From an uncultured Alphaproteobacteria bacterium (GTDB taxonomy: Bacteria; Pseudomonadota; Alphaproteobacteria; CASFRQ01; SAAU01): a DNA stretch of 5,825 nucleotides. The notes beneath the pieces are model-generated. The model was not told where the DNA came from. It did not search any database and was given only the letters and a program-made list of their open reading frames with translations. The translations under genes and the position numbers were made by a program. Of the stretch, positions 1-5,728 are shown piece by piece; position 1 is the stretch's first letter, and the number at the start of each line of letters is the position of its first letter. The DNA is taken from NCBI GenBank assembly GCA_949296785.1, contig CASFRQ010000046.1, forward strand, positions 1 through 5,825, written 5' to 3'.

Positions 1-1
1 A

Positions 2-373
2 AAAGCCCGGAGACCAGGCTGGACCGGATGCAATATCTTATTGGGAAAAATTCCTCAAAGCGGCCGGATTTTTTATATAAAAGACAGCCATCCCCAACCT
101 CAAAGCGAAATTATAACCGCGTTTAACAAAATATGTTTTTTAAAAGACATAAAACCGGATTTAAAGGGATGGACCTTGGATTTGATGCTTTGTTTGGAAA
201 AGCTGCCCGAAAAATCCTTTACTTTGAAGGAAGCATATCAATTTGAAAAAATTTTACAGGAAAAACATCCCGACAATCACTTTATCAAAGATAAAATCCG
301 TCAGCAGCTTCAATATCTGAGAGATAAAGGCTTTTTGGAGTTTAGGGGAAAAGGCGTTTACGAAATTAGGTGA
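2..373 (+). CDS. DpnI/Dam-replacing family restriction endonuclease, C-terminal part (5' end outside window)
   Basis: The frame is open from the left edge (first full codon at 2) to TGA at 371-373, giving about 123 residues, so this is the 3' end of a longer gene. A TTG at 41 is internal, because conserved residues lie before it: the visible part starts KARRPGWTGCNILL, then IPQSGRIFYIKD, resembling the end of the DpnI catalytic domain (the Cys in GWTGCN is probably a zinc ligand). From about residue 65 comes GWTLDLMLCL, then KSFTLKEAYQFE, HPDNHFIKDKIRQQLQYLRDKG and a short beta tail, the pattern of the C-terminal winged-helix domain of DpnI. In the family this domain recognises adenine-methylated GATC and the N-terminal PD-(D/E)XK domain cuts it. 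DpnI is about 254 residues, so roughly half is visible; catalytic residues cannot be checked. Family assignment is by remembered motifs; cleavage specificity is inferred. Confidence 0.85.
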   Translation, partial: KARRPGWTGCNILLGKIPQSGRIFYIKDSHPQPQSEIITAFNKICFLKDIKPDLKGWTLDLMLCLEKLPEKSFTLKEAYQFEKILQEKHPDNHFIKDKIRQQLQYLRDKGFLEFRGKGVYEIR

Positions 374-391
374 TGAAAATAGAGAAAGGTA

Positions 392-607
392 TCAGCAGCC
401 CATCAGATCTTCGGCCAAGATGGCCATGTTCAGGTCATAGGAAATTTCCCCCTCGTCTTCATTTTTATAAATCACGGCTAAAAATTCACCATTCACAAAA
501 ACTTCCGCCGGAGCATCTTTTCCCTGCCCCGCCTTAACGGAAATAGCTGGACTTTTTAATTTGGATTGCAGATATTTTTGCAAAGCGTCAATTTCAATTT
601 GTTTCAT
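392..607 (-). CDS. DUF3126 family small protein (71 aa)
   Basis: The 71-residue protein starts MKQIEIDALQKYLQ and contains AEVFVNGEFLAVIYKNEDEGEISYDLNMAIL. This matches my memory of DUF3126, a small uncharacterised family found mainly in Alphaproteobacteria; the function is unknown. It is probably cytoplasmic: there is no signal peptide or membrane segment, and the composition is acidic at the C-terminal end. An ATG 13 codons upstream (646) would give 84 residues, but the inner ATG at 607 is preferred: it has GGGAGGA six bases upstream, the family consensus begins there, and the outer ATG overlaps a likely -10 box. The gene converges on the restriction gene and diverges from rpmI. Its stop (TGA, 394-392) lies 18 bases from that of the restriction gene, with no obvious terminator between them. 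Confidence 0.8.
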   Translation of the reverse strand: MKQIEIDALQKYLQSKLKSPAISVKAGQGKDAPAEVFVNGEFLAVIYKNEDEGEISYDLNMAILAEDLMGC

Positions 608-619
608 TTTTTTCCTCCC
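608..619 (-). promoter_or_regulatory. Ribosome binding site deciding the DUF3126 start
   Basis: On the minus strand GGGAGGA (619-613) is followed by a short A run and ATG at 607. The GGAGG core is six bases from the start codon, a strong Shine-Dalgarno arrangement. No comparable site precedes the upstream in-frame ATG at 646, so this site sets the 71-aa start. Confidence 0.8.
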
Positions 620-644
620 GATATTATTTTTCAGATAAAAAAGC

Positions 645-672
645 ATTGTACAGGCAAAAAATAAACTTGCAA
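645..672 (-). promoter_or_regulatory. Likely sigma70 promoter for the DUF3126 gene
   Basis: Read leftward, TTGCAA (672-667) is followed after 16 bases by TACAAT (650-645), 4/6 and 5/6 matches to TTGACA and TATAAT. Transcription would begin near 638, giving a leader of about 30 nt before the ATG at 607. The -35 box is the same six bases used by the opposing rpmI promoter, because TTGCAA is its own reverse complement. Prediction from consensus only. Confidence 0.45.
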
Positions 673-695
673 GATGAAAAAAAAAGAGTTATAAA
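667..695 (+). promoter_or_regulatory. Likely sigma70 promoter of the rpmI-rplT-pheST operon
   Basis: TTGCAA (667-672) is followed after exactly 17 bases by TATAAA (690-695), giving 4/6 and 5/6 matches to the -35 and -10 consensus. The start point would be near 702, leaving an ~80-nt leader before rpmI. No other well-spaced pair is visible in the 647-781 gap. The assignment rests on consensus and spacing alone. Confidence 0.5.
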
Positions 696-713
696 GAAAA
701 GTCTTTAAAAAGA

Positions 714-744
714 GGCCGAAGAAGCGATGGGATGCTTCAAGGTC
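714..744 (+). promoter_or_regulatory. Two-part leader hairpin upstream of rpmI, possible L20 autoregulatory site
   Basis: In the presumed operon leader GGCC (714-717) can pair with GGTC (741-744), followed by an internal loop GAA/AA and a second stem, GAAGCG (721-726) with TGCTTC (733-738), around the six-base loop ATGGGA. Both stems need a G-U pair. In E. coli and B. subtilis bL20 represses its own operon by binding leader RNA helices with unpaired purines at a junction that mimics its 23S rRNA site. The position and adenine-rich internal loop here would suit such a role, but this is inference: the fold is short and I did not recognise a catalogued leader motif. The hairpin ends 37 bases before the rpmI start, so it does not itself cover the ribosome binding site. 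Confidence 0.3.
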
Positions 745-781
745 ATGACAATGTTCACTTAATTAAAAAAGGAAAACAAAA

Positions 782-976
782 ATGCCCAAATTAAAAACAA
801 AAAGCGCTGTGAAGAAACGGTTTTCTTTGACAGCTTCAGGGAAAATCAAAAGAAATTCCATGAATAAGCGCCACTTTTTATCTCACAAATCCAATAAGAT
901 GAAGCGGCAAGCCCGTAATCAAAGATATGTCAGCAAGTGCGATTTCAATACGGTCGCCCGTTTTATGAACGGTTAA
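782..976 (+). CDS. rpmI: 50S ribosomal protein bL35
   Basis: The 64-residue basic protein is a standard-length bL35. It opens with the family signature MPKLKTKSAVKKRF and continues TASGKIKRN, KRHFLSHKSNKMKR, all conserved in the family. bL35 sits in the large subunit near the central protuberance/L15 region. The start is supported by the MPK N-terminus and by AAGGA (769-773) eight bases before ATG. It is the first gene of the operon and lies 14 bases before rplT. The C-terminal third (VSKCDFNTVARFMNG) is more divergent, as is usual. infC, often directly upstream of rpmI, is absent; the upstream neighbour is the divergent DUF3126 gene. Confidence 0.97.
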   Translation: MPKLKTKSAVKKRFSLTASGKIKRNSMNKRHFLSHKSNKMKRQARNQRYVSKCDFNTVARFMNG

Positions 977-990
977 GAAGGAGATAAGTA

Positions 991-1350
991 ATGGCTAGAG
1001 TAAAAAGAGGGATGACTTCCCACGCGAAACACAAAAAGATTTTAAATATGGCCAAAGGCTACAGAGGCCGCAATTCAACCGCCTACCGCGTTGCGCTGGA
1101 AAAGGTTGAAAAAGGGTTGCAGTATGCCTACCGTGACCGGAAGAAGAAAAAGAGCAATTTCCGCGCTCTTTGGATTCAAAGGATTAACGCCGGTGTCAGG
1201 GAATACGGCCTGACTTACTCGCGATTTATGGACGGTCTGAACAAGGCCGGTATCCAGATTGACCGTAAGGTTCTCGCGGACATAGCGCTGACAGATACGG
1301 AATCCTTTAAAAGCCTTGTTGAAAAAGCAAAGGCGAGCGCGAGCGTCTAA
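991..1350 (+). CDS. rplT: 50S ribosomal protein bL20
   Basis: The 119-residue protein has the normal length and the full bL20 signature: MARVKRGMTSHAKHKKIL, AKGYRGR, the basic stretch YAYRDRKKKKSNFRALWIQRIN, REYGLTYSRFMDGLNKAGI and the end DRKVLADIA. bL20 is an early 50S assembly protein. Its basic N-terminal extension (about residues 1-60) lies along 23S rRNA, and its C-terminal globular domain binds the helix 40/41 junction. In several bacteria it also represses its own operon. A very good ribosome site, GAAGGAG (977-983), sits seven bases before ATG, and translation probably follows directly from rpmI, 14 bases upstream. The tail KASASV is slightly extended and low complexity, which is unremarkable. 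Confidence 0.98.
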   Translation: MARVKRGMTSHAKHKKILNMAKGYRGRNSTAYRVALEKVEKGLQYAYRDRKKKKSNFRALWIQRINAGVREYGLTYSRFMDGLNKAGIQIDRKVLADIALTDTESFKSLVEKAKASASV

Positions 1351-1389
1351 TTAAAAGCACGCGTTTTTTTAGGAAAACCATCAAGAAGA

Positions 1390-1425
1390 CCGCCTTTGTT
1401 ATTAAGACGAAGGCGGCCTTTTCTT
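1390..1425 (+). terminator. Stem-loop with T-rich tail between rplT and pheS (partial terminator/attenuator)
   Basis: CCGCCTTTGTT (1390-1400) pairs with GACGAAGGCGG (1406-1416) over 11 positions, two of them G-U, around the loop ATTAA, followed by CCTTTTCTTT. This is the form of a Rho-independent terminator, although the T-tract starts two bases after the stem and is interrupted. It lies 40 bases after the rplT stop and about 30 before pheS. No clear promoter lies between it and pheS, so it more likely reduces than abolishes transcription into the synthetase genes. I looked for a Phe-rich leader peptide (as in E. coli pheST attenuation) and found none. Confidence 0.65.
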
Positions 1426-1456
1426 TGTTAAAAATAAGTAAGGAATTAAAAGAACA

Positions 1457-2536
1457 ATGACGACAGTGGAAAGTTTATCCGACAAGCTGTTTAAGGAATT
1501 GGACAAGGCTTCTTCCTTAAAACAGCTGGAGGAAATGCGGGTTGCGGCTTTGGGTAAAAAAGGCGCGATTACCGATTTATTGAAGAATATGGCCTCCCTT
1601 TCTTTGGAGGAGAAGAAGACCTACGGGCAACAGGTCAACGCGTTGAAGGAAAACTTTGCAACCGCGCTGGAGGAAAAAAAGAAAGCGTTGGAGGCAAAAG
1701 AGCTGGAAGCCAAGTTGCAAAGCGAACGCGTGGATGTCTCTTTGCCGACAGTCGGCAAACCGGAGGGAAAAATTCATCCCGTGTATCAGGTTTTGGAAGA
1801 AATGCTGGCCATTTTTAACCAAATGGGCTTTAAACTGGCGGAAGGACCGGATATTGAAGACGACTTTCACTGCTTTGAGGCGCTGAACTTTCCGAAAAAT
1901 CACCCTGCCCGCCAGATGCAGGCTACTTTCTTTATGGACGGCGAAGAAGATTTGGTTTTGCGCACGCACACCTCGCCCGTTCAGATTCGGACAATGGAAA
2001 ATATCAAGCCGCCGATTAAGATTGTGGCGCCCGGTCGGACTTACCGTTGCGACTATGATATGACACACTCCCCGATGTTTCATCAGATAGAGGGGCTGAT
2101 TATTGATAAAACGACAAATATGGGACATTTGAAAGGCTGCCTGGTGGAGTTTGCCAAAGCTTTCTTTAATGTGGAGGATATTCCCGTACGGTTTCGGCCT
2201 TCCTTCTTTCCGTTTACGGAACCTTCCGCAGAGATGGATATCGGCTGTTCCCGCGAAAACGGCGAATTTAAGATTGAAGCCGGCAAAGGCTGGATGGAAG
2301 TCTTAGGGTGCGGCATGGTGCATCCGAATGTGTTGAAAAACTGCGGATTGGATCCGGACGAATATCAAGGTTTTGCTTTCGGTTGCGGCATTGACAGGTT
2401 TGCGATGCTGAAATACGGTATTCCGGATTTGAGGACTTTCTTTGAGGCGGATGTTCGCTGGATTCAAAATTACGGTTTCGGCGCTTTGGATGTGCCAAAT
2501 ATGATCAGAGGTTTTGCTGCGGGGGTTCAAAAATGA
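1457..2536 (+). CDS. pheS: Phenylalanyl-tRNA synthetase alpha subunit
   Basis: The 359-residue catalytic subunit of the (alpha-beta)2 class II synthetase activates phenylalanine with ATP and attaches it to tRNA-Phe. Residues 1-90 form the charged N-terminal coiled coil that contacts tRNA and include ALGKKGAITDLLK (31-43). The class II core begins near 105 and shows GPDIEDDFHCFEALNFPKNHPARQ (130-153), LRTHTSPVQIRTM (168-180), motif 2 GRTYRCDYDMTHSPMFHQIEGL (193-214), FRPSFFPFTEPSAEMDI (246-262), and motif 3 GFAFGCGIDRFAMLKYGIPDLR (305-326). Ala307 in GFAFG corresponds to E. coli Ala294, which limits the size of the Phe pocket. The tail RWIQNYGFGALDVPNMIRGFAAGVQK is longer than in E. coli and resembles alphaproteobacterial PheS. 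ATG at 1457 is preceded by TAAGGA, at a rather long spacing of 12 bases. The stop overlaps pheT. Confidence 0.98.
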   Translation: MTTVESLSDKLFKELDKASSLKQLEEMRVAALGKKGAITDLLKNMASLSLEEKKTYGQQVNALKENFATALEEKKKALEAKELEAKLQSERVDVSLPTVGKPEGKIHPVYQVLEEMLAIFNQMGFKLAEGPDIEDDFHCFEALNFPKNHPARQMQATFFMDGEEDLVLRTHTSPVQIRTMENIKPPIKIVAPGRTYRCDYDMTHSPMFHQIEGLIIDKTTNMGHLKGCLVEFAKAFFNVEDIPVRFRPSFFPFTEPSAEMDIGCSRENGEFKIEAGKGWMEVLGCGMVHPNVLKNCGLDPDEYQGFAFGCGIDRFAMLKYGIPDLRTFFEADVRWIQNYGFGALDVPNMIRGFAAGVQK

Positions 2537-4890
2537 AATTCACATTGTCTTGGTTAAAAGAGTATTTAAAAACAACGGCCAGCCTGGAGGAAATCTCTGA
2601 CAAGCTGACGATGACAGGTTTGGAGGTTGAAGAGATTATCAATCCCGCTGAAAAGCTTTCCGGTTTTGTCACAGCCGAAATCTTGACAAAGGAGAAACAC
2701 CCGAATGCGGACAGGTTGAACCTTCTTTCCGTGTTTGACGGGGAAAATGCTTTACAGATTGTATGCGGCGCCCCGAACTGTTATGCAGGGATGAAAGTTG
2801 TTCTTGCCAAAGAAGGAACGATTATTCCTTTATATAACGAAGCTTTGAAAAAAGGCGTTATCCGCGGCGTGGAGAGCAACGGTATGCTTTGTTCCGAGCG
2901 TGAATTGGGTTTGGGCGACGACCATACGGGCATTATGGAACTGCCGAAGGAAACGCCGGTAGGATTACCTTTAACGGAAGTACTGAAACCTGATGTCATT
3001 ATTGATGTCAATGTCACGCCAAACAGGGGCGATTGCCTGGGTGTCAAGGGGATTGCGCGCGATTTGGCGGCGGCCGGTCTTGGCGAATTTGTTGAGGCAC
3101 CTGTCCCGGAAATTCAATCCTCTTTTAAAAGCCCGATAAGCGTTACCGTTGAAACGGAAGATTGTCCCGTGTTTACGGGGCGGCTAATTAAAGGCGTCAA
3201 AAACGGGGAAAGTCCGCAATGGATGAAAGACCGATTGACGGCCGTCGGGTTGCGTCCGATTTCAGCGCTGGTGGACATTACCAATTATTTTAATATCGGG
3301 GAAGACAGGCCTTTGCATGTTTTTGACGCCGGGAAATTGTCCGGTAATCTGCATATCCGTTCTGCAAAAGAAGGCGAAAAAATCCTGGCTTTGGATGGAA
3401 AGGAATACGACCTGCACGAAGGAATGGTCGTTATTGCAGACGACAGGGGTCCTCAATCCGTCGGCGGCGTTATGGGCGGTGAAAACACGGGCTGTTCGGC
3501 GGAAACGACGGATGTTTTCCTGGAATCCGCTTACTTTAATCCTGTCAGTATTGCCAAAACCAGCAAGAAGCTGAAATTGGAATCGGATTCCAAATCTCGT
3601 TTTGAACGCGGGATTGACCCGCAGGCAACGCTTTCCGGGTTGGACAGAGCGACGGCGATGGTGTTGGAACTGTGCGGTGGAGAAGCGTCCGAAGTTGTCA
3701 TGGACGGGCAAGAACCCTCTTACAATAAGCCGATAGCTTTTGACTATAGCAAGGTGGAAAAGTTGACCGGCGTTAAAATTCCGCAAGAAGAAGGCGAAGA
3801 AATTTTGCGCAAGCTGGGATTTAAAGAAAGCGCGGAAGGTTGGACAGCGCCGTCTTGGCGTTCCGATGTGGACGGTCAGGCCGATTTGGTGGAAGAAATC
3901 CTGCGTATTTACGGTTACAACCACTTGCCTTTGCTGTCCATTCGGCCGGAAGGATTGGCCGAACCGATTTACACGCCGGAGCAAAAGCGTCAGTCAGATA
4001 TCCGCCGCGCTTTGGCCAACCAGGGTTTAAATCAGGCAATTACCTGGTCGTTTATGCATTCCGATTTGGCGAAGTATTTTGGTTCAAAAGGGATTAAATT
4101 GCAAAACCCGATTACTTCGGAACTGGATGAAATGCGTCCAAGCATTATTCCGAACCTGTTGTCGGCGGTTAAAAGGAATAATGATAAAGGGGAAGCGGAC
4201 GTCCGTTTGTTTGAACTGGGTCCTGAATTTTTCGGTTCAAAGCCCTGCGAACAAAGAACCGTCGCCGCCTGTGTCAGGGAGGGGATGAATCTGCCGTTAA
4301 ACTGGCGGGAAAAGCCCCGGAAAGTGGATGTGTTTGATGCAAAAGAAGACGCCTTGGCGGCTTTAAAAGCGGCCGGTATTCCGGCGGAATCGGTCCAGAC
4401 TTGGCCCAAAGCCCCTTCTTGGTATCACCCGGGAAAATCCGGCTCTTTGATGCAGGGGAAAAATGTGCTGGCCGTTTTCGGGGAAATCCATCCGGAAATC
4501 TTGAAAAAGATGGATATCAAAGGCGCCGTGGCCGCTTGCGAAGTGTATGTGGATACCCTGCCCCAAATGAAAGGACGGCGGAAAGTATCCGCTTTGGCTT
4601 CTTCCAATTTGCAGCCGGTACAAAGGGACTTTGCTTTCATTGTTTCCTGTGATGTGCAGGCTGAAAAGCTGTTAAAATCCTTAAGAGGCGTGGATAAAAA
4701 CCTGATTAAAGATGTTATTTTGTTTGATGTCTATGAGGGAGAGCATCTGCCCGAAGGGAAAAAATCTTTGGCGGTCAAAGTCATTTTGCAGCCGACGGAG
4801 AAAACCCTGACGGATGCGGAAATTGAACAGGTTTCCGAAAAAGTCGTCAAGGAAGCGAAAAAAGCCTACCAGGCGGAATTGCGTTCTTAA
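2533..4890 (+). CDS. pheT: Phenylalanyl-tRNA synthetase beta subunit
   Basis: The 785-residue beta subunit has normal length and complete domain order. It starts MKFTLSWLKEYL; the OB-fold tRNA-binding domain covers about 39-150 (HPNADRL 56-62, IVCGAPN 76-82, SNGMLCSERELGL 115-127). The B3/4 editing domain covers about 205-375 and clears Tyr-tRNA-Phe (RPISALVDITNY 241-252, RPLHVFD 259-265, GVMGGE 312-317, SRFERGID 355-362). The B5 domain covers about 400-465 (WRSDVDGQADLVEEILRIYGY 442-462), followed by a non-catalytic synthetase-like core to about 685 and the C-terminal FDX-ACB anticodon-binding domain (PVQRDFAF 695-702, SLAVKVILQ 745-753, KTLTDAEI 757-764). Its ATG overlaps the pheS stop as ATGA with no good ribosome site, implying translational coupling for equal subunit production. 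A hairpin terminator follows 15 bases after the stop. Confidence 0.98.
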   Translation: MKFTLSWLKEYLKTTASLEEISDKLTMTGLEVEEIINPAEKLSGFVTAEILTKEKHPNADRLNLLSVFDGENALQIVCGAPNCYAGMKVVLAKEGTIIPLYNEALKKGVIRGVESNGMLCSERELGLGDDHTGIMELPKETPVGLPLTEVLKPDVIIDVNVTPNRGDCLGVKGIARDLAAAGLGEFVEAPVPEIQSSFKSPISVTVETEDCPVFTGRLIKGVKNGESPQWMKDRLTAVGLRPISALVDITNYFNIGEDRPLHVFDAGKLSGNLHIRSAKEGEKILALDGKEYDLHEGMVVIADDRGPQSVGGVMGGENTGCSAETTDVFLESAYFNPVSIAKTSKKLKLESDSKSRFERGIDPQATLSGLDRATAMVLELCGGEASEVVMDGQEPSYNKPIAFDYSKVEKLTGVKIPQEEGEEILRKLGFKESAEGWTAPSWRSDVDGQADLVEEILRIYGYNHLPLLSIRPEGLAEPIYTPEQKRQSDIRRALANQGLNQAITWSFMHSDLAKYFGSKGIKLQNPITSELDEMRPSIIPNLLSAVKRNNDKGEADVRLFELGPEFFGSKPCEQRTVAACVREGMNLPLNWREKPRKVDVFDAKEDALAALKAAGIPAESVQTWPKAPSWYHPGKSGSLMQGKNVLAVFGEIHPEILKKMDIKGAVAACEVYVDTLPQMKGRRKVSALASSNLQPVQRDFAFIVSCDVQAEKLLKSLRGVDKNLIKDVILFDVYEGEHLPEGKKSLAVKVILQPTEKTLTDAEIEQVSEKVVKEAKKAYQAELRS

Positions 4891-4905
4891 TCAGACAAGG
4901 CGCGC

Positions 4906-4939
4906 AAAAATCCCCTTCATTTCATGGAGGGGATTTTTT
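4906..4939 (+). terminator. Rho-independent terminator of the operon
   Basis: The bases 4906-4920 pair with 4924-4938 over 15 positions (one G-U) around the three-base loop TTC, and the stem runs into six T's (4934-4939). The central ATCCCC/GGGGAT is the GC-rich part and the ends are A/T tracts. The hairpin begins 15 bases after the pheT stop. The A run at its left end gives five T's on the opposite strand, so it could also stop leftward transcripts coming from the spacer. Confidence 0.92.
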
Positions 4940-5042
4940 GTAAGAAAAATCAAAAAACATTTTATCTAAAGGTACGGATTTTTATTGATTAAAGTTTCTA
5001 AACCAGGCAGCTGAGAAATATTTAAAAGAAGTACATGACAAT

Positions 5043-5066
5043 TTTCGGCCAGCTTTCTTGCCGAAA
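5043..5066. repeat. Inverted repeat TTTCGGC/GCCGAAA
   Basis: A perfect 7-bp inverted repeat (5043-5049 and 5060-5066) surrounds a 10-base spacer. There is no T-tract on either side, so it is not an obvious terminator. A perfect TATAAT lies at 5070-5075, but no -35 box is found at 16-18 bases. The arms could be an operator for a promoter there, but nothing in the sequence proves it. Confidence 0.35.
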
Positions 5067-5497
5067 CGGTATAATCACTGTTTGGATTAACCTGTTTCAA
5101 TCATTCTTGTCAGAATAATATAAAAGACTTGAAAGCATCTAATGAAAGTTTTTTCCGTTCGTCCGAAACTTATCGGTAAACGGGTTCGGTAAGTATCACA
5201 CGCAATCAGGAAGATATTTATTTTTAAAGTTGAGTTGCGTTTACATAATGATTATTCTCCTAAAATTTGGAACAAAAAAGCGTTTTCCGTTTAAGCGAAT
5301 CTTTTAAACCAATAAACCGAAAATCATAAAAAACAAGATAATGAAAAAACATCTTTATTCCCAGAGGACTGTCGTTCATCTGCCAAACCTGAAGATAAGC
5401 GAGCTTTATTTCAAAATAACGGACTTTTTATCATAATCCAATCATAATTGAGCTTTTTAAATAAGCATTTCAGGCCTCATCCCTCTTTTCATTACCG

Positions 5498-5517
5498 AAA
5501 AATCCCCTTCCCTTCAT
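5498..5517. repeat. Second copy of the left arm of the pheT terminator
   Basis: These 20 bases match 4906-4925, the left arm, loop and first bases of the right arm of the operon terminator, at 18 of 20 positions; the first 13 (AAAAATCCCCTTC) are identical. The GGGGATTTTTT right arm is not repeated, so this copy cannot form the terminator hairpin. Instead CCTTCAT (5511-5517) can pair with ATGAAGG (5532-5538). Confidence 0.6.
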
Positions 5518-5539
5518 AAAAAAGTTGCCGGATGAAGGC

Positions 5540-5617
5540 GACTGGAAGGTTGGAAACTACTCTAGCGAAATAGGGCGACATATTGACTAAAATAACGTAT
5601 TTTGCCGCCTTCCAGTC
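5540..5617. repeat. Inverted repeat closing a ~60-base structured segment
   Basis: GACTGGAAGG (5540-5549) and CCTTCCAGTC (5608-5617) are perfect 10-bp complements separated by 58 bases. Inside, on the + strand, CTCTA (5560-5564) pairs with TAGGG (5571-5575) around GCGAAA, with one G-U pair. The left flank GAAGGCG (5534-5540) can pair instead with CGCCTTC (5607-5613), giving a competing 7-bp fold. This suggests a folded RNA or a palindromic repeat element. No known family was recognised. Confidence 0.5.
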
Positions 5618-5664
5618 TTATTGACTGTCAAGCGTGCAAAATTAACGTCTCGGCATAAAGACAC

Positions 5665-5728
5665 ATTAGATAAAAGGTTTCCACACCCCAGAACACTCAT
5701 CAATGTTCTAGATGAGACATTATCTAAT
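5665..5728. repeat. Long inverted repeat ATTAGATAA/TTATCTAAT with nested hairpins
   Basis: Perfect 9-bp arms (5665-5673 and 5720-5728) enclose 46 bases. Inside, CTCATC (5696-5701) pairs with GATGAG (5711-5716). Alternatively GAACA (5691-5695) pairs with TGTTC (5704-5708); the two inner hairpins interlock and cannot easily coexist. Just upstream GTCT/AGAC (5647-5650, 5659-5662) forms a small hairpin. The nested, mutually exclusive arms look like RNA structure rather than chance, but no transcription signal fixes the strand. Confidence 0.45.

Noticed and set aside
41..373. TTG at 41 as the start of a 110-aa gene
   Set aside because: The frame is open to the left edge and the codons before 41 encode conserved DpnI-family residues, so 41 is internal to a longer gene.
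608..646. Longer 84-aa version of the DUF3126 protein
   Set aside because: The inner ATG has a strong ribosome site and matches the family start; the outer ATG overlaps the predicted -10 box and has no ribosome site.
1404..1441. Phe leader peptide before pheS (tandem TTC TTT codons at 1421-1426)
   Set aside because: The frame holding the two Phe codons has an in-frame stop (TAA, 1403-1405) and no start codon before them, so no leader peptide can be read.
1577..2128. 183-codon open frame on the minus strand inside pheS
   Set aside because: It is antisense to the conserved synthetase core, and its composition (many Phe, Leu, Gln, His, Arg) is typical of a shadow frame.
3262..3984. 240-codon open frame on the minus strand inside pheT
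   Set aside because: It lies wholly antisense to a clearly conserved part of pheT, has no recognisable protein features, and is explained by the codon pattern of the real gene.
5245..5255. Fur-box-like palindrome ATAATGATTAT
   Set aside because: Only the left part fits the 19-bp Fur consensus, there is no associated gene, and short A/T palindromes are expected by chance here.
5341..5436. 31-codon + strand ORF starting ATGAAAAAACAT
   Set aside because: There is no ribosome site, no recognisable similarity, and its length is expected by chance.
5678..5686. DnaA box-like GTTTCCACA suggesting a replication origin
   Set aside because: It is a single site with 7/9 match to TTATCCACA; there is no cluster of boxes and no origin-linked gene.
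5691..5716. H-type pseudoknot from interlocking GAACA/TGTTC and CTCATC/GATGAG
   Set aside because: The connecting loops would be 0 and 2 bases, too short to cross the stems; alternative hairpins are more likely.
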